A program made the translations under genes and the position numbers. A stretch of DNA of 64,000 nucleotides from assembly GCF_001513745.1 (NCBI RefSeq), contig NZ_CP013382.1, forward strand, positions 248,001-312,000, read 5' to 3'. Each line of letters begins with the position of its first letter. Position 1 is the first letter of the stretch. This DNA comes from Burkholderia humptydooensis. Lineage in GTDB: Bacteria > Pseudomonadota > Gammaproteobacteria > Burkholderiales > Burkholderiaceae. Below the pieces are notes generated by a model. That model made no database searches, was not told the DNA's origin, and saw only the letters and a list, made by a program, of their open reading frames with translations. Below are positions 47,043 through 57,051 of this stretch, in pieces.

Positions 47043-48002
47043 TCAGCGGCGCTGCTTGAACGCCGAGGGATTGACGCCGAACTGCTTCTGGAACGCCGCG
47101 GTGAAGTGGCTCGCGTTCGCGTAGCCCATGTCGGCGGCGACGGTCATCACCGGCGTGTCCGCGCTCGACAGCCGGCGGCGCGCTTCGTGCATTCGCTCCT
47201 GCTGGAAGAGCCCGTAGACGCTGTGATCGAACAGCCGCCGGAACCCGCGCTTGAGCTTGAGCACGCTGAGCCCCGTTTCCTTCGCGAGCATCGCGATCGT
47301 CGGCGCGCGGCTCAGATCCGCGAGCAGAAGATCCCGCGCGCGCAGCAGCTTCTGCCGCTCCGCCGCCGGCAGCGGCCACGCATGCGGCGCGGCGTCGCCA
47401 TGCGCTTCGATCACGAGGCTCGCGAGCGCGAGGCTCTGTCCGAGCAGCCACATCGACGGGCGGCCTGCGCGGCCGTGCGCGCACCGATGCCTGTCCTGCA
47501 GCGCGTGGCTCAACGATTGCGCGGTCGCGCGCATCTCCGCGTCGCACCGGCACGGCGCGCAGCAGCGCCCCGAATCGAGCTTGCGCTCGAGCGCCGCGTC
47601 GAGCTCGGGTGCGAGCTCGCGCACGAGATCCGGCCGGATCGACACAGTCACGCTTTCGATCTGGCCCGAATGCATTGCGCGGCCGCTGCAATCCGGCGTG
47701 TAGCTGATGCATCCCGTGCCCGCTGACAGCACGTGCTCGGTTTCGCTGCTGCCGGCGTCGATCGAGAAGCGCGAGCGACCTTGCAGCGCGCAGCAGAAAT
47801 GAACGCGGCCCCAGTCGTCGCGGATATTCATCGAGATCGGCTGCCGCAGCTCGCCTTGCCAGACGAGCACATCGATGCCGTCTTGCAGCGCGACTCTGAG
47901 CAGTCGGCAATCGGGCGCGGACTCGGCGGGCGGCGTCGGACTGGCGAGCAGCGTCGATATCGCGACTTCGGGTTTCGCAAGCGTAGAACTGGAAGAAGGC
48001 AT
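47043..48002 (-). CDS. AraC-family regulator of the siderophore locus (YbtA/PchR-like)
   Basis: 319 residues. The N-terminal about 200 residues form an effector-binding domain; the C-terminal about 100 hold two HTH motifs (TIAMLAKETGLSVLKLKRGF and MTVAADMGYANASHFTAAFQKQFGVNPSAF, the second matching the AraC signature). PchR and YbtA proteins bind their ferric siderophore and activate receptor and biosynthetic promoters while repressing their own gene. The 17-base repeats begin only 25 bases upstream of this start codon, fitting autorepression. It is transcribed towards the biosynthetic operon and is divergent from the receptor gene. The ATG at 48002 begins MPSSSSTLAKPEV. Confidence 0.92.
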   Translation of the reverse strand: MPSSSSTLAKPEVAISTLLASPTPPAESAPDCRLLRVALQDGIDVLVWQGELRQPISMNIRDDWGRVHFCCALQGRSRFSIDAGSSETEHVLSAGTGCISYTPDCSGRAMHSGQIESVTVSIRPDLVRELAPELDAALERKLDSGRCCAPCRCDAEMRATAQSLSHALQDRHRCAHGRAGRPSMWLLGQSLALASLVIEAHGDAAPHAWPLPAAERQKLLRARDLLLADLSRAPTIAMLAKETGLSVLKLKRGFRRLFDHSVYGLFQQERMHEARRRLSSADTPVMTVAADMGYANASHFTAAFQKQFGVNPSAFKQRR

Positions 48003-48026
48003 CGGTGGTCGTCTCCGCGCGGCATA

Positions 48027-48064
48027 CCGATTGGGGTGGAAGTCGACCCGATCGGGGTAGAAGT
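48027..48064 (+). promoter_or_regulatory. Two 17-base direct repeats, probable YbtA-like regulator site (receptor promoter)
   Basis: CCGATTGGGGTGGAAGT (48027-48043) and CCGATCGGGGTAGAAGT (48048-48064) agree at 15 of 17 positions and are exactly 21 bases apart, placing them on one face of the helix. They lie between the divergent regulator and receptor genes. Confidence 0.75.
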
Positions 48065-48072
48065 GTAAATGC

Positions 48073-48096
48073 GAATTGTTATCATTATTGCAATTC
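48073..48096 (+). promoter_or_regulatory. Fur-like box over the probable -10 of the receptor gene
   Basis: GAATTG and CAATTC flank TTATCATTATTG as a perfect 6-base inverted repeat. Its complement AATAATGATAACAATTCGC matches the Fur consensus at 14 of 19 positions. TTATCA at 48079 is the likely -10, 15 bases past the proximal repeat. Confidence 0.75.
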
Positions 48097-48110
48097 CAGT
48101 CGCCGCCGTC

Positions 48111-48215
48111 GAGACAATCTGCTCGTTCCGGAGAGTCAGTCTGTCTCGGCGGCTTCTCGCGCCCTTCGGGCGCGTGACGGTCTCGTCTCGCCGTGGCGCG
48201 CGCCCACGGCGAGAC
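48111..48215 (+). other. Three hairpins in the receptor mRNA leader
   Basis: GAGACA/TGTCTC (about 48111 and 48144); CGCGCCC-TTC-GGGCGCG (about 48153-48170, containing a CTTCGG tetraloop); and GTCTCGCCGTGG at 48185-48196 pairing perfectly with 48204-48215. No T-run follows the last stem. These structures fill the space between the promoter and the start codon at 48291. Confidence 0.55.
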
Positions 48216-48290
48216 AGGATTTCTTCGTGACGCACGATTGCACGATGAGTCCGCCCGGCCGTCCTTCGAGATCAACAAGGAGTGTGTGTG

Positions 48291-50471
48291 ATGCGGTATC
48301 AGCGAGCCTGGCGGGGCAGGCTCCCGGCGTCGAACGCCTTTGCGATGGCAGTCGCGATTTCTCTCATTCCTTTGTCGAGCGTCGCTCATGCAAGCGCCGC
48401 CGGCACGCCGTCGGCGAAGCGGTCGGGCAGCGGTCCGGCCGGGGCCGGGGCCGGCGCGGCGTCCGGCGTGACGGCGGCCGGCGAGCTGTCCGCCGTGACC
48501 GTCACCGCGAGCAAACGCGATCAGCCGCTCGCGACGCTCAACGGCGCGGCGGTCGTCGTCGAACAACCGGCGCTCGACGATGCGCAGGTCGCGAACACAC
48601 TCGATCTCGCGCGGGTGCTGCCCGGCGTGCAGATCACGAGCGGCGGCTCGATGCTGTTTCCGATGATCGGCCTGCGCGGCATCTCGTCCGCGCAGGATTT
48701 CTACAACCCGGCGTTGACCGTGTATGTCGACGGCGTGCCGCAATTGCCGACGTTTTCGTCGCAGACGCTCCTCAGCGTCGATCGCGTCGAGTTGCTCAAG
48801 GGGCCGCAAGGCACGCTGTACGGCAAGAGCGCGGAAGGCGGCGTGCTGAACATCGTCACGCTGCCGCCCGACAACACGCCGCGCGTGCATCTGCGGGCGG
48901 GCGTCTCGAGCCGCGGCGGCAACGTCGAGCAGGCGGAGGTCGCGGGGCCGCTCGTCAAGGATTTGCTGTACGGCGCGGTGTCGCTCGCGCACGTCGACGC
49001 GCCCGGCGATTTGCGCAATCCGGCCAGCGGCGCGAATCATCAGGGCGGTTCACGCTCGTTCGCCGGCAGCGCGAAGCTGCGCCTCGCGCCGTCCGGCGCG
49101 CCGTGGGAAGTGAACGTGTCGGTCGGGCGCGATTGCGCGAAGGCGACGCAGGACATCTATGTGCCCTTCGACGACATCGGCAGCCGCACCGCGGACATCG
49201 ATCCGCGGCTGCCCGCGCAATATGCGGAGTCGTACATGCGCCGCTGCGGGAACAGCTATGCGCTGTCCGGGCGCTACGATTTCGGCCAGTGGCGTCTGTC
49301 CGCGATTTCCGCCTGGCAGACGGTCGACATCGAGCGGCGCTTTCCGTTTCTCCAGTATTTCTCGCAGCAGCCGGAGGACTGGCGGCAGAACGTCCAGGAA
49401 CTGCGGCTCGCGACGCACGCGCCCGGCCGGCGCTGGGACGCGGTGTTCGGCCTCTATCGGCAGGACGTGCATCAGTCGCGCACGTACGTCAACGACATGG
49501 TGATTCCGTCGGTCGTCAATCTGTCGACGACCGCATCGAGCAACGAAAGCAAGTCGCTCGCCGCGTACGGCGACGTCACGTGGCACGTGACGGACGCGCT
49601 CGATCTGTCGGCCGGCCTGCGGGCGTCGCGCGATCAGGCGTGGACGCAGTTCGCCGGCGCCGCGATGGCGTCCGCGTCGACGTATGCGCCTTTCGCCGGC
49701 GTGAGCGGCACGGCCGGCAACCGGATTCTCGGCAAAGTGTCCGCCGGCTATCAGATCGATCCGGCGTGGCGCGTCTATGCGAACGTGTCGCAAGGCTATA
49801 AGCCGGGCGGCTTCAATCTCGCGCCGTCGAGCCTCGCGGATGCGCAGGCCTATGGTCCGGAGCGTGCGGTCAGCTATGAGCTCGGCGCGCGCTATGACGG
49901 GCGGTCACTGCGCGGCAGCGTCGCGCTCTATCGGATCGACATCCGCAATGCCCAGCTCTACAGCAGCGATTCGCTCGGTTATCAGTCGCTGCGCAACGTT
50001 GGCGACACGCGCTCGACGGGCGTCGAGTTCGGCGTCGAATGGGGTATCGCGCGAGGCTGGACGGCCGGGCTCGACGGCTTCGTCAATCACGCGACGTTCC
50101 GCAGCTACACCGATCCGTTCGGCTGCGCCACGTGCTCGGGCAACGACGTTCCGTTCGCGCCTCGCTACGGCTTCACGCTGAACGTCGGCGGCGAAGTGCC
50201 GACGATGGTCGGCACGGTCCGGCCGCGTGTCGCGGTGCGCTGGCTCGGCGCGCAGCACTTCGACGTCGCGAACAAACTGCGCCAGGGCGGCTATGCGCTG
50301 GTCGACGCGTCGCTCGGCTGGCGTCCGCGCCGCGACGTCGAGCTTACGCTCTATGCGCAGAACCTGACGAACCGCGACTACCGCACGTATGCGTTCCGTG
50401 CGCCGACAGGCAATCTCGCGCAGGTCGGACTCGGACGCACGGTCGGCGTGACGGTTGCGTTCGATTATTGA
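48291..50471 (+). CDS. TonB-dependent siderophore receptor (FyuA-like)
   Basis: 726 residues. Signal peptide about 1-36 (FAMAVAISLIPLSSVAHA), a Gly/Ala-rich stretch, TonB-box-like LSAVTVTASKR, plug domain with GLRGISSAQDF and VELLKGPQGTLYGKSAEGGVLNIVT, then a 22-strand barrel ending LGRTVGVTVAFDY with the terminal aromatic. By context it imports the ferric form of the locus product across the outer membrane. AAGGAG lies 8 bases before the ATG at 48291. It heads an operon with the two ABC genes. Confidence 0.92.
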   Translation: MRYQRAWRGRLPASNAFAMAVAISLIPLSSVAHASAAGTPSAKRSGSGPAGAGAGAASGVTAAGELSAVTVTASKRDQPLATLNGAAVVVEQPALDDAQVANTLDLARVLPGVQITSGGSMLFPMIGLRGISSAQDFYNPALTVYVDGVPQLPTFSSQTLLSVDRVELLKGPQGTLYGKSAEGGVLNIVTLPPDNTPRVHLRAGVSSRGGNVEQAEVAGPLVKDLLYGAVSLAHVDAPGDLRNPASGANHQGGSRSFAGSAKLRLAPSGAPWEVNVSVGRDCAKATQDIYVPFDDIGSRTADIDPRLPAQYAESYMRRCGNSYALSGRYDFGQWRLSAISAWQTVDIERRFPFLQYFSQQPEDWRQNVQELRLATHAPGRRWDAVFGLYRQDVHQSRTYVNDMVIPSVVNLSTTASSNESKSLAAYGDVTWHVTDALDLSAGLRASRDQAWTQFAGAAMASASTYAPFAGVSGTAGNRILGKVSAGYQIDPAWRVYANVSQGYKPGGFNLAPSSLADAQAYGPERAVSYELGARYDGRSLRGSVALYRIDIRNAQLYSSDSLGYQSLRNVGDTRSTGVEFGVEWGIARGWTAGLDGFVNHATFRSYTDPFGCATCSGNDVPFAPRYGFTLNVGGEVPTMVGTVRPRVAVRWLGAQHFDVANKLRQGGYALVDASLGWRPRRDVELTLYAQNLTNRDYRTYAFRAPTGNLAQVGLGRTVGVTVAFDY

Positions 50472-50477
50472 CCGTGC

Positions 50478-50511
50478 GCGACGCGGCCGGCCGCATGGCT
50501 CGCCGCGTCGC
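50478..50511 (+). other. Hairpin between receptor and ABC genes
   Basis: GCGACGCGG (50478-50486) pairs with CCGCGTCGC (50503-50511), six bases after the receptor stop. No T-run. It may limit read-through or protect the receptor message; the 196-base gap contains no gene or clear promoter. Confidence 0.45.
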
Positions 50512-50667
50512 AGGCGATGAGCGCGGCTGCATGCCGCGCGTAGTGTGTTTCGTCGGCGCAGGCCGTGTACGTCGTTCCATGCCGTTGCAAATCGTCGCGC
50601 GTGCACGTGGGCGCGCCGCTTCGATCCCATTTAGCTCCGCCCGCTGCCGGGCTCACGAGGAATCGCC

Positions 50668-52578
50668 ATGTCCGAACCACCGACCGAAGCCGTCCATTCA
50701 GACCGCCGAAGACGCGCGGATGCCCGCCCAAGCCCGTGGAGCATCATGCGCCCGGTGCGTGCGCAAATCCGTTTCGCGATGGCCGTCTCGTCGCTCGCGA
50801 CGCTGCTGAACGTCGCATTCCTGCTGTCGCTCGCATGGACGGTCCGGCAGCTCGTCGAGCGGCCGCATGTCTGGCCGGCGTGGCCGGTCGCGGGCGCCGT
50901 CCTGTGCCTCGCCGGCAGCTATTTTCTGCGGCTGGGCGCGTTCAGCCAATCGCACTACGCGGCATTCCGCCTCGAAAAGATCCTGCGCAGCGATCTGGCG
51001 GACCGCCTGACGCGCGTGTCGCTCGGCACGCTGCAGCAGGCCGGTGCGGGCGCGCTGTCGAAGGTCATCCACGACGACGTGAAGGCGCTCCACATTTTCG
51101 TCGCCGACAGCACGCCGCTCTATGCGCGCGCGTTCGTCGGGCCGGCGTGCACGCTCGTCGTGCTGCTGTGGCTCGACTGGCGGCTCGCCGCCGGCGCGGC
51201 CGCGGTGATGGCGATCGGATTCGGCGTGCTGACGCTCGCGATGCGCAACGCCGTCGAGATGAGCCGGCTGTACAACGACGCGCGCGAGCGAGTGAGCGCG
51301 GCCGTCATCGAGTTCGTGCAGGCGATGCCTGTCGTGCGCACGTTCGACGCCGGCTATTCGACGTTCGGCCGCTTTCAGCATGCGCTCGACGCATATCTCG
51401 ACGTGCTGACGCGCTGGTATCGGCAGGCGGGCTTCTCCGCGCGTTTCTCGTTCGCGATGCTCAATCCGCTGCCGACGCTGCTCGTGCTGCTGTGGCTCGG
51501 CGCGTGGCTGATCGCGCGCGATGCATCGGATTTCGGCGCGTGGATCGCGGTGCTGCTCGTCGGCACCGGGATGGCGGAAGCGATGATGCCGATGATGATG
51601 CTCAATCACATGGTCGACAAGGCGAAGCTGAGCGTCGCGCGGATTCAGCAGACGATGGCGCTGCCGACGCTGCCGATGCCCGTCGATGGGCGCGCGCCGG
51701 CCGATGCGAGCGTGACGTTCGAGAATGTCGGCTTCGGCTATGGCGCGCCCGCGGATGCGAAGCCGGGAACCGTGCCCGCCCGCCGCCATGCCGGCCATGA
51801 CGATGAAGGAGGCGGCAACGGCAACGGTGACGCCCGCGTGCTGCGCAACGTGAGCTTCCACGTCCCGCAGGGCTCGACGACCGCGCTCGTCGGCCCGTCG
51901 GGCGCGGGCAAGACGACCGTCGCGCGGCTGATTCCGCGCTTCTGGGACGTCGATGCGGGGCGCGTGCTCGTCGGCGGCGTCGACGTGCGCGACATGACGG
52001 CCGACGTGCTGATGTCGCAGCTCGCGTTCGTGTTCCAGGACACGTTCCTGTTCGCCGACACGATCGCGAACAACATCCGCGTCGGCTCGCCGAACCGCAC
52101 GATGGACGACGTGATCGCGGCAGCGAAGGCCGCGCAGGCGCACGACTTCATCATGTGCTTGCCGAACGGGTACGACACGCTCGCGGGCGAGCGCGGCGCA
52201 TTCCTGTCGGGCGGGCAGCGGCAGCGCATCACGATCGCGCGCGCGATCCTGCAGAACCGTCCGATCCTCGTGCTCGACGAGGCGACCGCGTTTTCCGATC
52301 CGGAAAACGAGGCCGAGCTGATGCGCGCGCTGTCCGCGCTGATGCGCGGCAAGACGGTGATCATGGTCGCGCATCGCCTGTCGACGATTCGTCATGCCGA
52401 TCAGATTCTCGTGTTCGATCGGGGCGCGCTCGTCGAAGCGGGCCGCCACGACGCGCTGTTGTCGATGCGAGGCGTTTACGCGCGGCTGTGGGACAGCCAT
52501 GAACGCGCGCAGCGCTGGGCGCTGCGCGGCGGCGCGCAAGAGAATCGGACCGGCATCGAAATGGAGCGCACGCGATGA
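50668..52578 (+). CDS. ABC transporter, membrane plus ATPase domains (YbtP/Irp6-like)
   Basis: 636 residues in the exporter fold: six membrane helices in about 1-320, then an ABC domain with Walker A GPSGAGKTT, signature LSGGQRQR, and Walker B ILVLDEATAFSDPENE, which is characteristic of the YbtP/YbtQ group. In Yersinia these exporter-type proteins unusually work as importers of the iron-siderophore across the inner membrane. A hydrophilic Gly/Asn/His insert (GGGNGNGDAR) lies before the Walker A. The gene overlaps the next by four bases; its partner is required to form the heterodimer. Confidence 0.9.
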   Translation: MSEPPTEAVHSDRRRRADARPSPWSIMRPVRAQIRFAMAVSSLATLLNVAFLLSLAWTVRQLVERPHVWPAWPVAGAVLCLAGSYFLRLGAFSQSHYAAFRLEKILRSDLADRLTRVSLGTLQQAGAGALSKVIHDDVKALHIFVADSTPLYARAFVGPACTLVVLLWLDWRLAAGAAAVMAIGFGVLTLAMRNAVEMSRLYNDARERVSAAVIEFVQAMPVVRTFDAGYSTFGRFQHALDAYLDVLTRWYRQAGFSARFSFAMLNPLPTLLVLLWLGAWLIARDASDFGAWIAVLLVGTGMAEAMMPMMMLNHMVDKAKLSVARIQQTMALPTLPMPVDGRAPADASVTFENVGFGYGAPADAKPGTVPARRHAGHDDEGGGNGNGDARVLRNVSFHVPQGSTTALVGPSGAGKTTVARLIPRFWDVDAGRVLVGGVDVRDMTADVLMSQLAFVFQDTFLFADTIANNIRVGSPNRTMDDVIAAAKAAQAHDFIMCLPNGYDTLAGERGAFLSGGQRQRITIARAILQNRPILVLDEATAFSDPENEAELMRALSALMRGKTVIMVAHRLSTIRHADQILVFDRGALVEAGRHDALLSMRGVYARLWDSHERAQRWALRGGAQENRTGIEMERTR

Positions 52579-54425
52579 AACACGAATCGACCGAAACCCG
52601 GCGCCCCGCATCGTGGCGCCTGACGTATCGACGACTGACGAGCGTCGCGGGCCCGAATGCAGGCGCGCTGCGCGCGAGCATCGTCGGCCTGTGCATCGCC
52701 GCGGCCGCGCAGGGACTCGCGCTTGCCTGCCTGTTTCCGTTGATCGCCGCGATCGTCGACAAGCGGCCGACCGCGTCGGCGCTCGGCTGGCTGAGCGCGA
52801 TGACGCTGATCGCGGCGTTCGCGACATGCGCGCGCTGGCGCGCGCAAGGCTTCGAATACAACGGGCGAATGGCGTACACGACGCACGCGCTGCGCATGCG
52901 GCTCGGCGAGCAACTGCGCCACATGCCGCTCGACCTGCTGCAGGACAAGCGCTCGGGCGAGATGAACGCGCTGCTGCTCGGCAGCGTCGACGAGAACCTC
53001 AACTACACGCTCGCGATCGTCAACATGATCGCGCTCGCGACCATTACGCCTTGCGTCGTCGCGCTCGCCACGCTGTTCGTCGACTGGCGCATGGGCCTGA
53101 TCCTGCTGCTCGTGTTCCCCGCGATCGTGCCGCTTTACCGCTGGCGCCGGCCGGCGCTCGGGCGCGGGATGCGCGCGCTCGCGGACGCGCACAGTCGATT
53201 GAACGCCGACATCGTCGAATTCACGCAAGGGCTGCCGGTGCTGCGCGCGGCGTGCAGCGACGCGTCGAAAGCGTCGACGCTCGCCGACGGCTGCGCGAAA
53301 CTGCTCGATATGCAGACGGCCGCGCATCGCAGGAGCGCGAAGCCGAATCTCATTGTCGCGAGCGTCGTCGAGCTCGGCCTGCAACTCGTCGTCGCGGCGG
53401 CCGTCACGTGGGTGGTGATGGGCACGCTCGAACTGTCGGCCGTCGCGGCCGTGATGGTGATCGTCGTGCGTTTCTCCGAGCCGATGGCGACGTTGATCGG
53501 CTATACGGCGGTTATCGAGATGATCGAAGCCGCGCTGGAACGCATCGAAGCGCTGCTTGCGATCGAGCCGCTGCCGGCGCGGCAGCCGCCGTGCGTGCCG
53601 ACCCGCTTCGAGCTGCGTTTCGACGACGTGTCGTTCCGTTACGCGCGCGCGACGGGCGATGCGCTCGGCGGCTTCAGCGCGACGCTGCCGGCGAACGGGA
53701 TGACGGCGCTCGTCGGTCCGTCGGGTTCAGGCAAGTCGACGATCGCGCGCTTGCTGCTGCGTCATGCCGATCCGCAGCGCGGTTCGATCGAGATCGGCGG
53801 CGTCGACATCCGGCAGATTCCGGAAACGGCGCTGAATGCGTTGGTTTCAGTCGTGTTTCAGGACGTCTATCTGTTCGACGACACAGTGCTCGCGAACATT
53901 CGCATGGCGCGGCCGGACGCGACCGACGAGGAAGTCGAAGCCGCGGCGCGCGCCGCGCAGTGCCACGAATTCATCGAACGCCTGCCGCTGCGCTGGCAGA
54001 CGCGGCTCGGCGAGATCGGCGGCAGGCTGTCGGGCGGCGAACGCCAGCGCATCTCGATCGCGCGCGCATTGCTGAAGGACGCGCCGATCGTGATTCTCGA
54101 CGAGCCCACCGCGGCGCTCGATGTCGAAAGCGAACTGGCGGTGCAGCGTGCGATCGATGCGCTCGTGCGGAACAAGACCGTCGTCGTGATCGCGCATCGC
54201 CTGTCGACGATCGTCGGCGCGGACCGGATTCTCGTGATCGACGGCGGGCGGCTCGTGCAGCAGGGGCGGCATGACGAGCTGATCGCGATCGATGGACGCT
54301 ATCGGGCGATGTGGGAGGCGCAGTATCGGGCGAAGGCGGCGTTCGACGGGTTCGGCGCCGGGCCGGGCGATCGTCTTGCGCTATTGCCGGCGACGACGGA
54401 TGGCGCGGTGGCGCCAAGCCGCTGA
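52575..54425 (+). CDS. ABC transporter, membrane plus ATPase domains (YbtQ/Irp7-like)
   Basis: 616 residues, same architecture as the preceding gene: membrane domain about 30-330, ATPase with Walker A GPSGSGKST, signature LSGGERQR, and Walker B IVILDEPTAALDVESE. DEPTA instead of DEATA in one subunit hints at slightly asymmetric ATP sites. It forms the heterodimeric inner-membrane importer with the YbtP-like protein. The ATGA start overlaps the previous stop. About 120 bases further lies the remnant of an unrelated gene, so the siderophore locus ends here. Confidence 0.9.
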   Translation: MKHESTETRRPASWRLTYRRLTSVAGPNAGALRASIVGLCIAAAAQGLALACLFPLIAAIVDKRPTASALGWLSAMTLIAAFATCARWRAQGFEYNGRMAYTTHALRMRLGEQLRHMPLDLLQDKRSGEMNALLLGSVDENLNYTLAIVNMIALATITPCVVALATLFVDWRMGLILLLVFPAIVPLYRWRRPALGRGMRALADAHSRLNADIVEFTQGLPVLRAACSDASKASTLADGCAKLLDMQTAAHRRSAKPNLIVASVVELGLQLVVAAAVTWVVMGTLELSAVAAVMVIVVRFSEPMATLIGYTAVIEMIEAALERIEALLAIEPLPARQPPCVPTRFELRFDDVSFRYARATGDALGGFSATLPANGMTALVGPSGSGKSTIARLLLRHADPQRGSIEIGGVDIRQIPETALNALVSVVFQDVYLFDDTVLANIRMARPDATDEEVEAAARAAQCHEFIERLPLRWQTRLGEIGGRLSGGERQRISIARALLKDAPIVILDEPTAALDVESELAVQRAIDALVRNKTVVVIAHRLSTIVGADRILVIDGGRLVQQGRHDELIAIDGRYRAMWEAQYRAKAAFDGFGAGPGDRLALLPATTDGAVAPSR

Positions 54426-54549
54426 CCAGGGCAGGGGCGCTTGACATGCACGCGGCTTCCTTCGGGCGAAATCGCGTGCGATCCGATTGCCGCGATTCGG
54501 CGTGGCGGCATGCGCGCGTGCCCGGCCGCGAGTCGCCGCCAGCGGCGCG

Positions 54550-54845
54550 CGCTTCGTACTCGGCGTCACGAAATGGCCGTACTGGCCGGGCAGCCCGGTC
54601 GCGGCGGGCGACGCGCCGATCATCCGCCATGCGTTGTTCCGCGTCGTGCGGAAGTAGATGAACGCTGCCTGCCCGTTACGGGCGCGATCGACAAGCACGA
54701 CGTATTCACGAGCCAGTTCGTCGAGACCGTTCGCGCCGAGCATCTGCCGCAGGCGCTCGCCATACACGCGCTGCCCGGCGAGCGGCACTTTCAGGCGTCG
54801 CGTGATTTCCTGCGCGAACATCGTTTCGATGCCTGTTTTAGGTGC
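54550..54845 (-). pseudogene. Remnant of an L,D-transpeptidase-like (YkuD) gene
   Basis: In one minus-strand frame the segments APKTGIETMFAQEITRRLKV, REYVVLVDRARNGQAAFIYF and TGLPGQYGHFVTPS resemble the N-terminal half of a YkuD-domain L,D-transpeptidase-like protein. The catalytic part with the His/Cys motif is missing; after VTPS the frame runs into basic low-complexity sequence. No start or ribosome site is convincing. It looks like a decayed fragment at the edge of the siderophore locus. Extent is approximate. Confidence 0.55.
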
Positions 54846-54979
54846 GGTAATGCAACTGACCGGAAACGATCGACCGGCACGTCGACGAATGCTCGTCGCG
54901 CCTGAGCGCGGAGTGTATCTCCGCGACGCTGCGTCGAAGTCGCGCCGTCGCGACGGCTGGCACGAACGTGGACGCATGA

Positions 54980-56011
<1,032 letters not shown>

Positions 56012-56199
56012 TCCGCCGTTCCCGAACCTCGGCGCACGTCGCCGCCGCGCAGCGGTGCGCGCGCCGCTTCGAACATTCGTTCGAAATCCTGCCGAATGTA
56101 AGCCGCAGAACAGAGGCGCGTGCGTGCGCATGACGATACTCGAAGCGAGTTCAACGAAGTGCGGCGATTCGCCGGGGCCATCGGCGAAGAGGGGGAATC

Positions 56200-57030
56200 G
56201 TGAACGCAGGTTTCGTGCAGGACCGCATCAATCAAGCCGTCTGGCGCAGCCGCAGCGCGCTGCGCGGATACGGGCGCGCATCCGGCTGGACCGATCCGGG
56301 CGAGGCGGCGGCGATCGCGTGGATCGCCGAGCGCGTGCGCGACGAGCCGATTCTCGACGTCGGCGTCGGCGGCGGGCGCACCGTGCCGCTATTGAAGACG
56401 ATCAGCGCCGACTATACCGCCGTCGACTACACGCCCGAGCTCGTCGAGATCTGCCGGCGCAATCATCCGGGCACGCGCGTCCAGCGAATGGACGCGCGCG
56501 ACATGTCGGCGTTCGCCGACGAGAGCTTCTCGCTCGTCGTGTTCAGCTACAACGGCATCGACGCGGTCGATCACGATGGCCGGATCGCGATCCTGAAGGA
56601 GTTCGCGCGCGTGCTGAGGCCGGGCGGCTTCGCGCTGTTCTCGACGCACAATCTCGCGGGGCCCGGCTATCGCGAAGGGCTGTCGCGGCTCGCCCGCCTG
56701 CCGCGGCGCTCGGCGAACCCGCTCGCGATCGCGATCGCGCTCGACGCGGCGAGGATCGCGTATTCGCTGCCGATCGGCGCGTTCAATTATTTCCGCCATT
56801 CGCGTTTCAATCGCGCGTTCGACGGCTATGCGATGCGTGTGTGCGCCGCGCACAAGTTCGGGATACTCATCATGTACACCGATTTCGCGACCCAGCAGCG
56901 TCAGCTCGCCGACGTCGGCCTGAAGCTGCGCGCGGCGTTCGGCGGATCGACCGGCGAGCCTGTGCGGCGCGATCAGAATCTCGGCGACGAAGCGTGGTTT
57001 CACTTCGTCGCGAGCAAGCCGTGCATGTAG
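56200..57030 (+). CDS. Class I SAM-dependent methyltransferase
   Basis: 276 residues from a GTG start preceded by AGAGGGGG. The SAM-binding motif I is ILDVGVGGGRTVPLL, motif II region DYTAVDYTPELVEICRR, post-I acidic loop MDARDMSAFADESFSLVVFSYNGID, and motif III LKEFARVLRPGGFALFSTHN. The C-terminal 100 residues are substrate-specific and not recognised. Substrate unknown; it could be a small molecule or lipid. It lies between the peptidase and a convergent chemoreceptor gene with only 21 bases separating their stops. Confidence 0.8.
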   Translation: MNAGFVQDRINQAVWRSRSALRGYGRASGWTDPGEAAAIAWIAERVRDEPILDVGVGGGRTVPLLKTISADYTAVDYTPELVEICRRNHPGTRVQRMDARDMSAFADESFSLVVFSYNGIDAVDHDGRIAILKEFARVLRPGGFALFSTHNLAGPGYREGLSRLARLPRRSANPLAIAIALDAARIAYSLPIGAFNYFRHSRFNRAFDGYAMRVCAAHKFGILIMYTDFATQQRQLADVGLKLRAAFGGSTGEPVRRDQNLGDEAWFHFVASKPCM

Positions 57031-57051
57031 GCCGCCGCCGTCGCCGTTGGT

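Noticed and set aside
23756..54425. Reading the locus as a pyochelin cluster
   Set aside because: Pyochelin lines lack a PKS module. The KS-AT-MT-KR-ACP part, MbtI-type synthase and HMWP-like domain order fit yersiniabactin instead.
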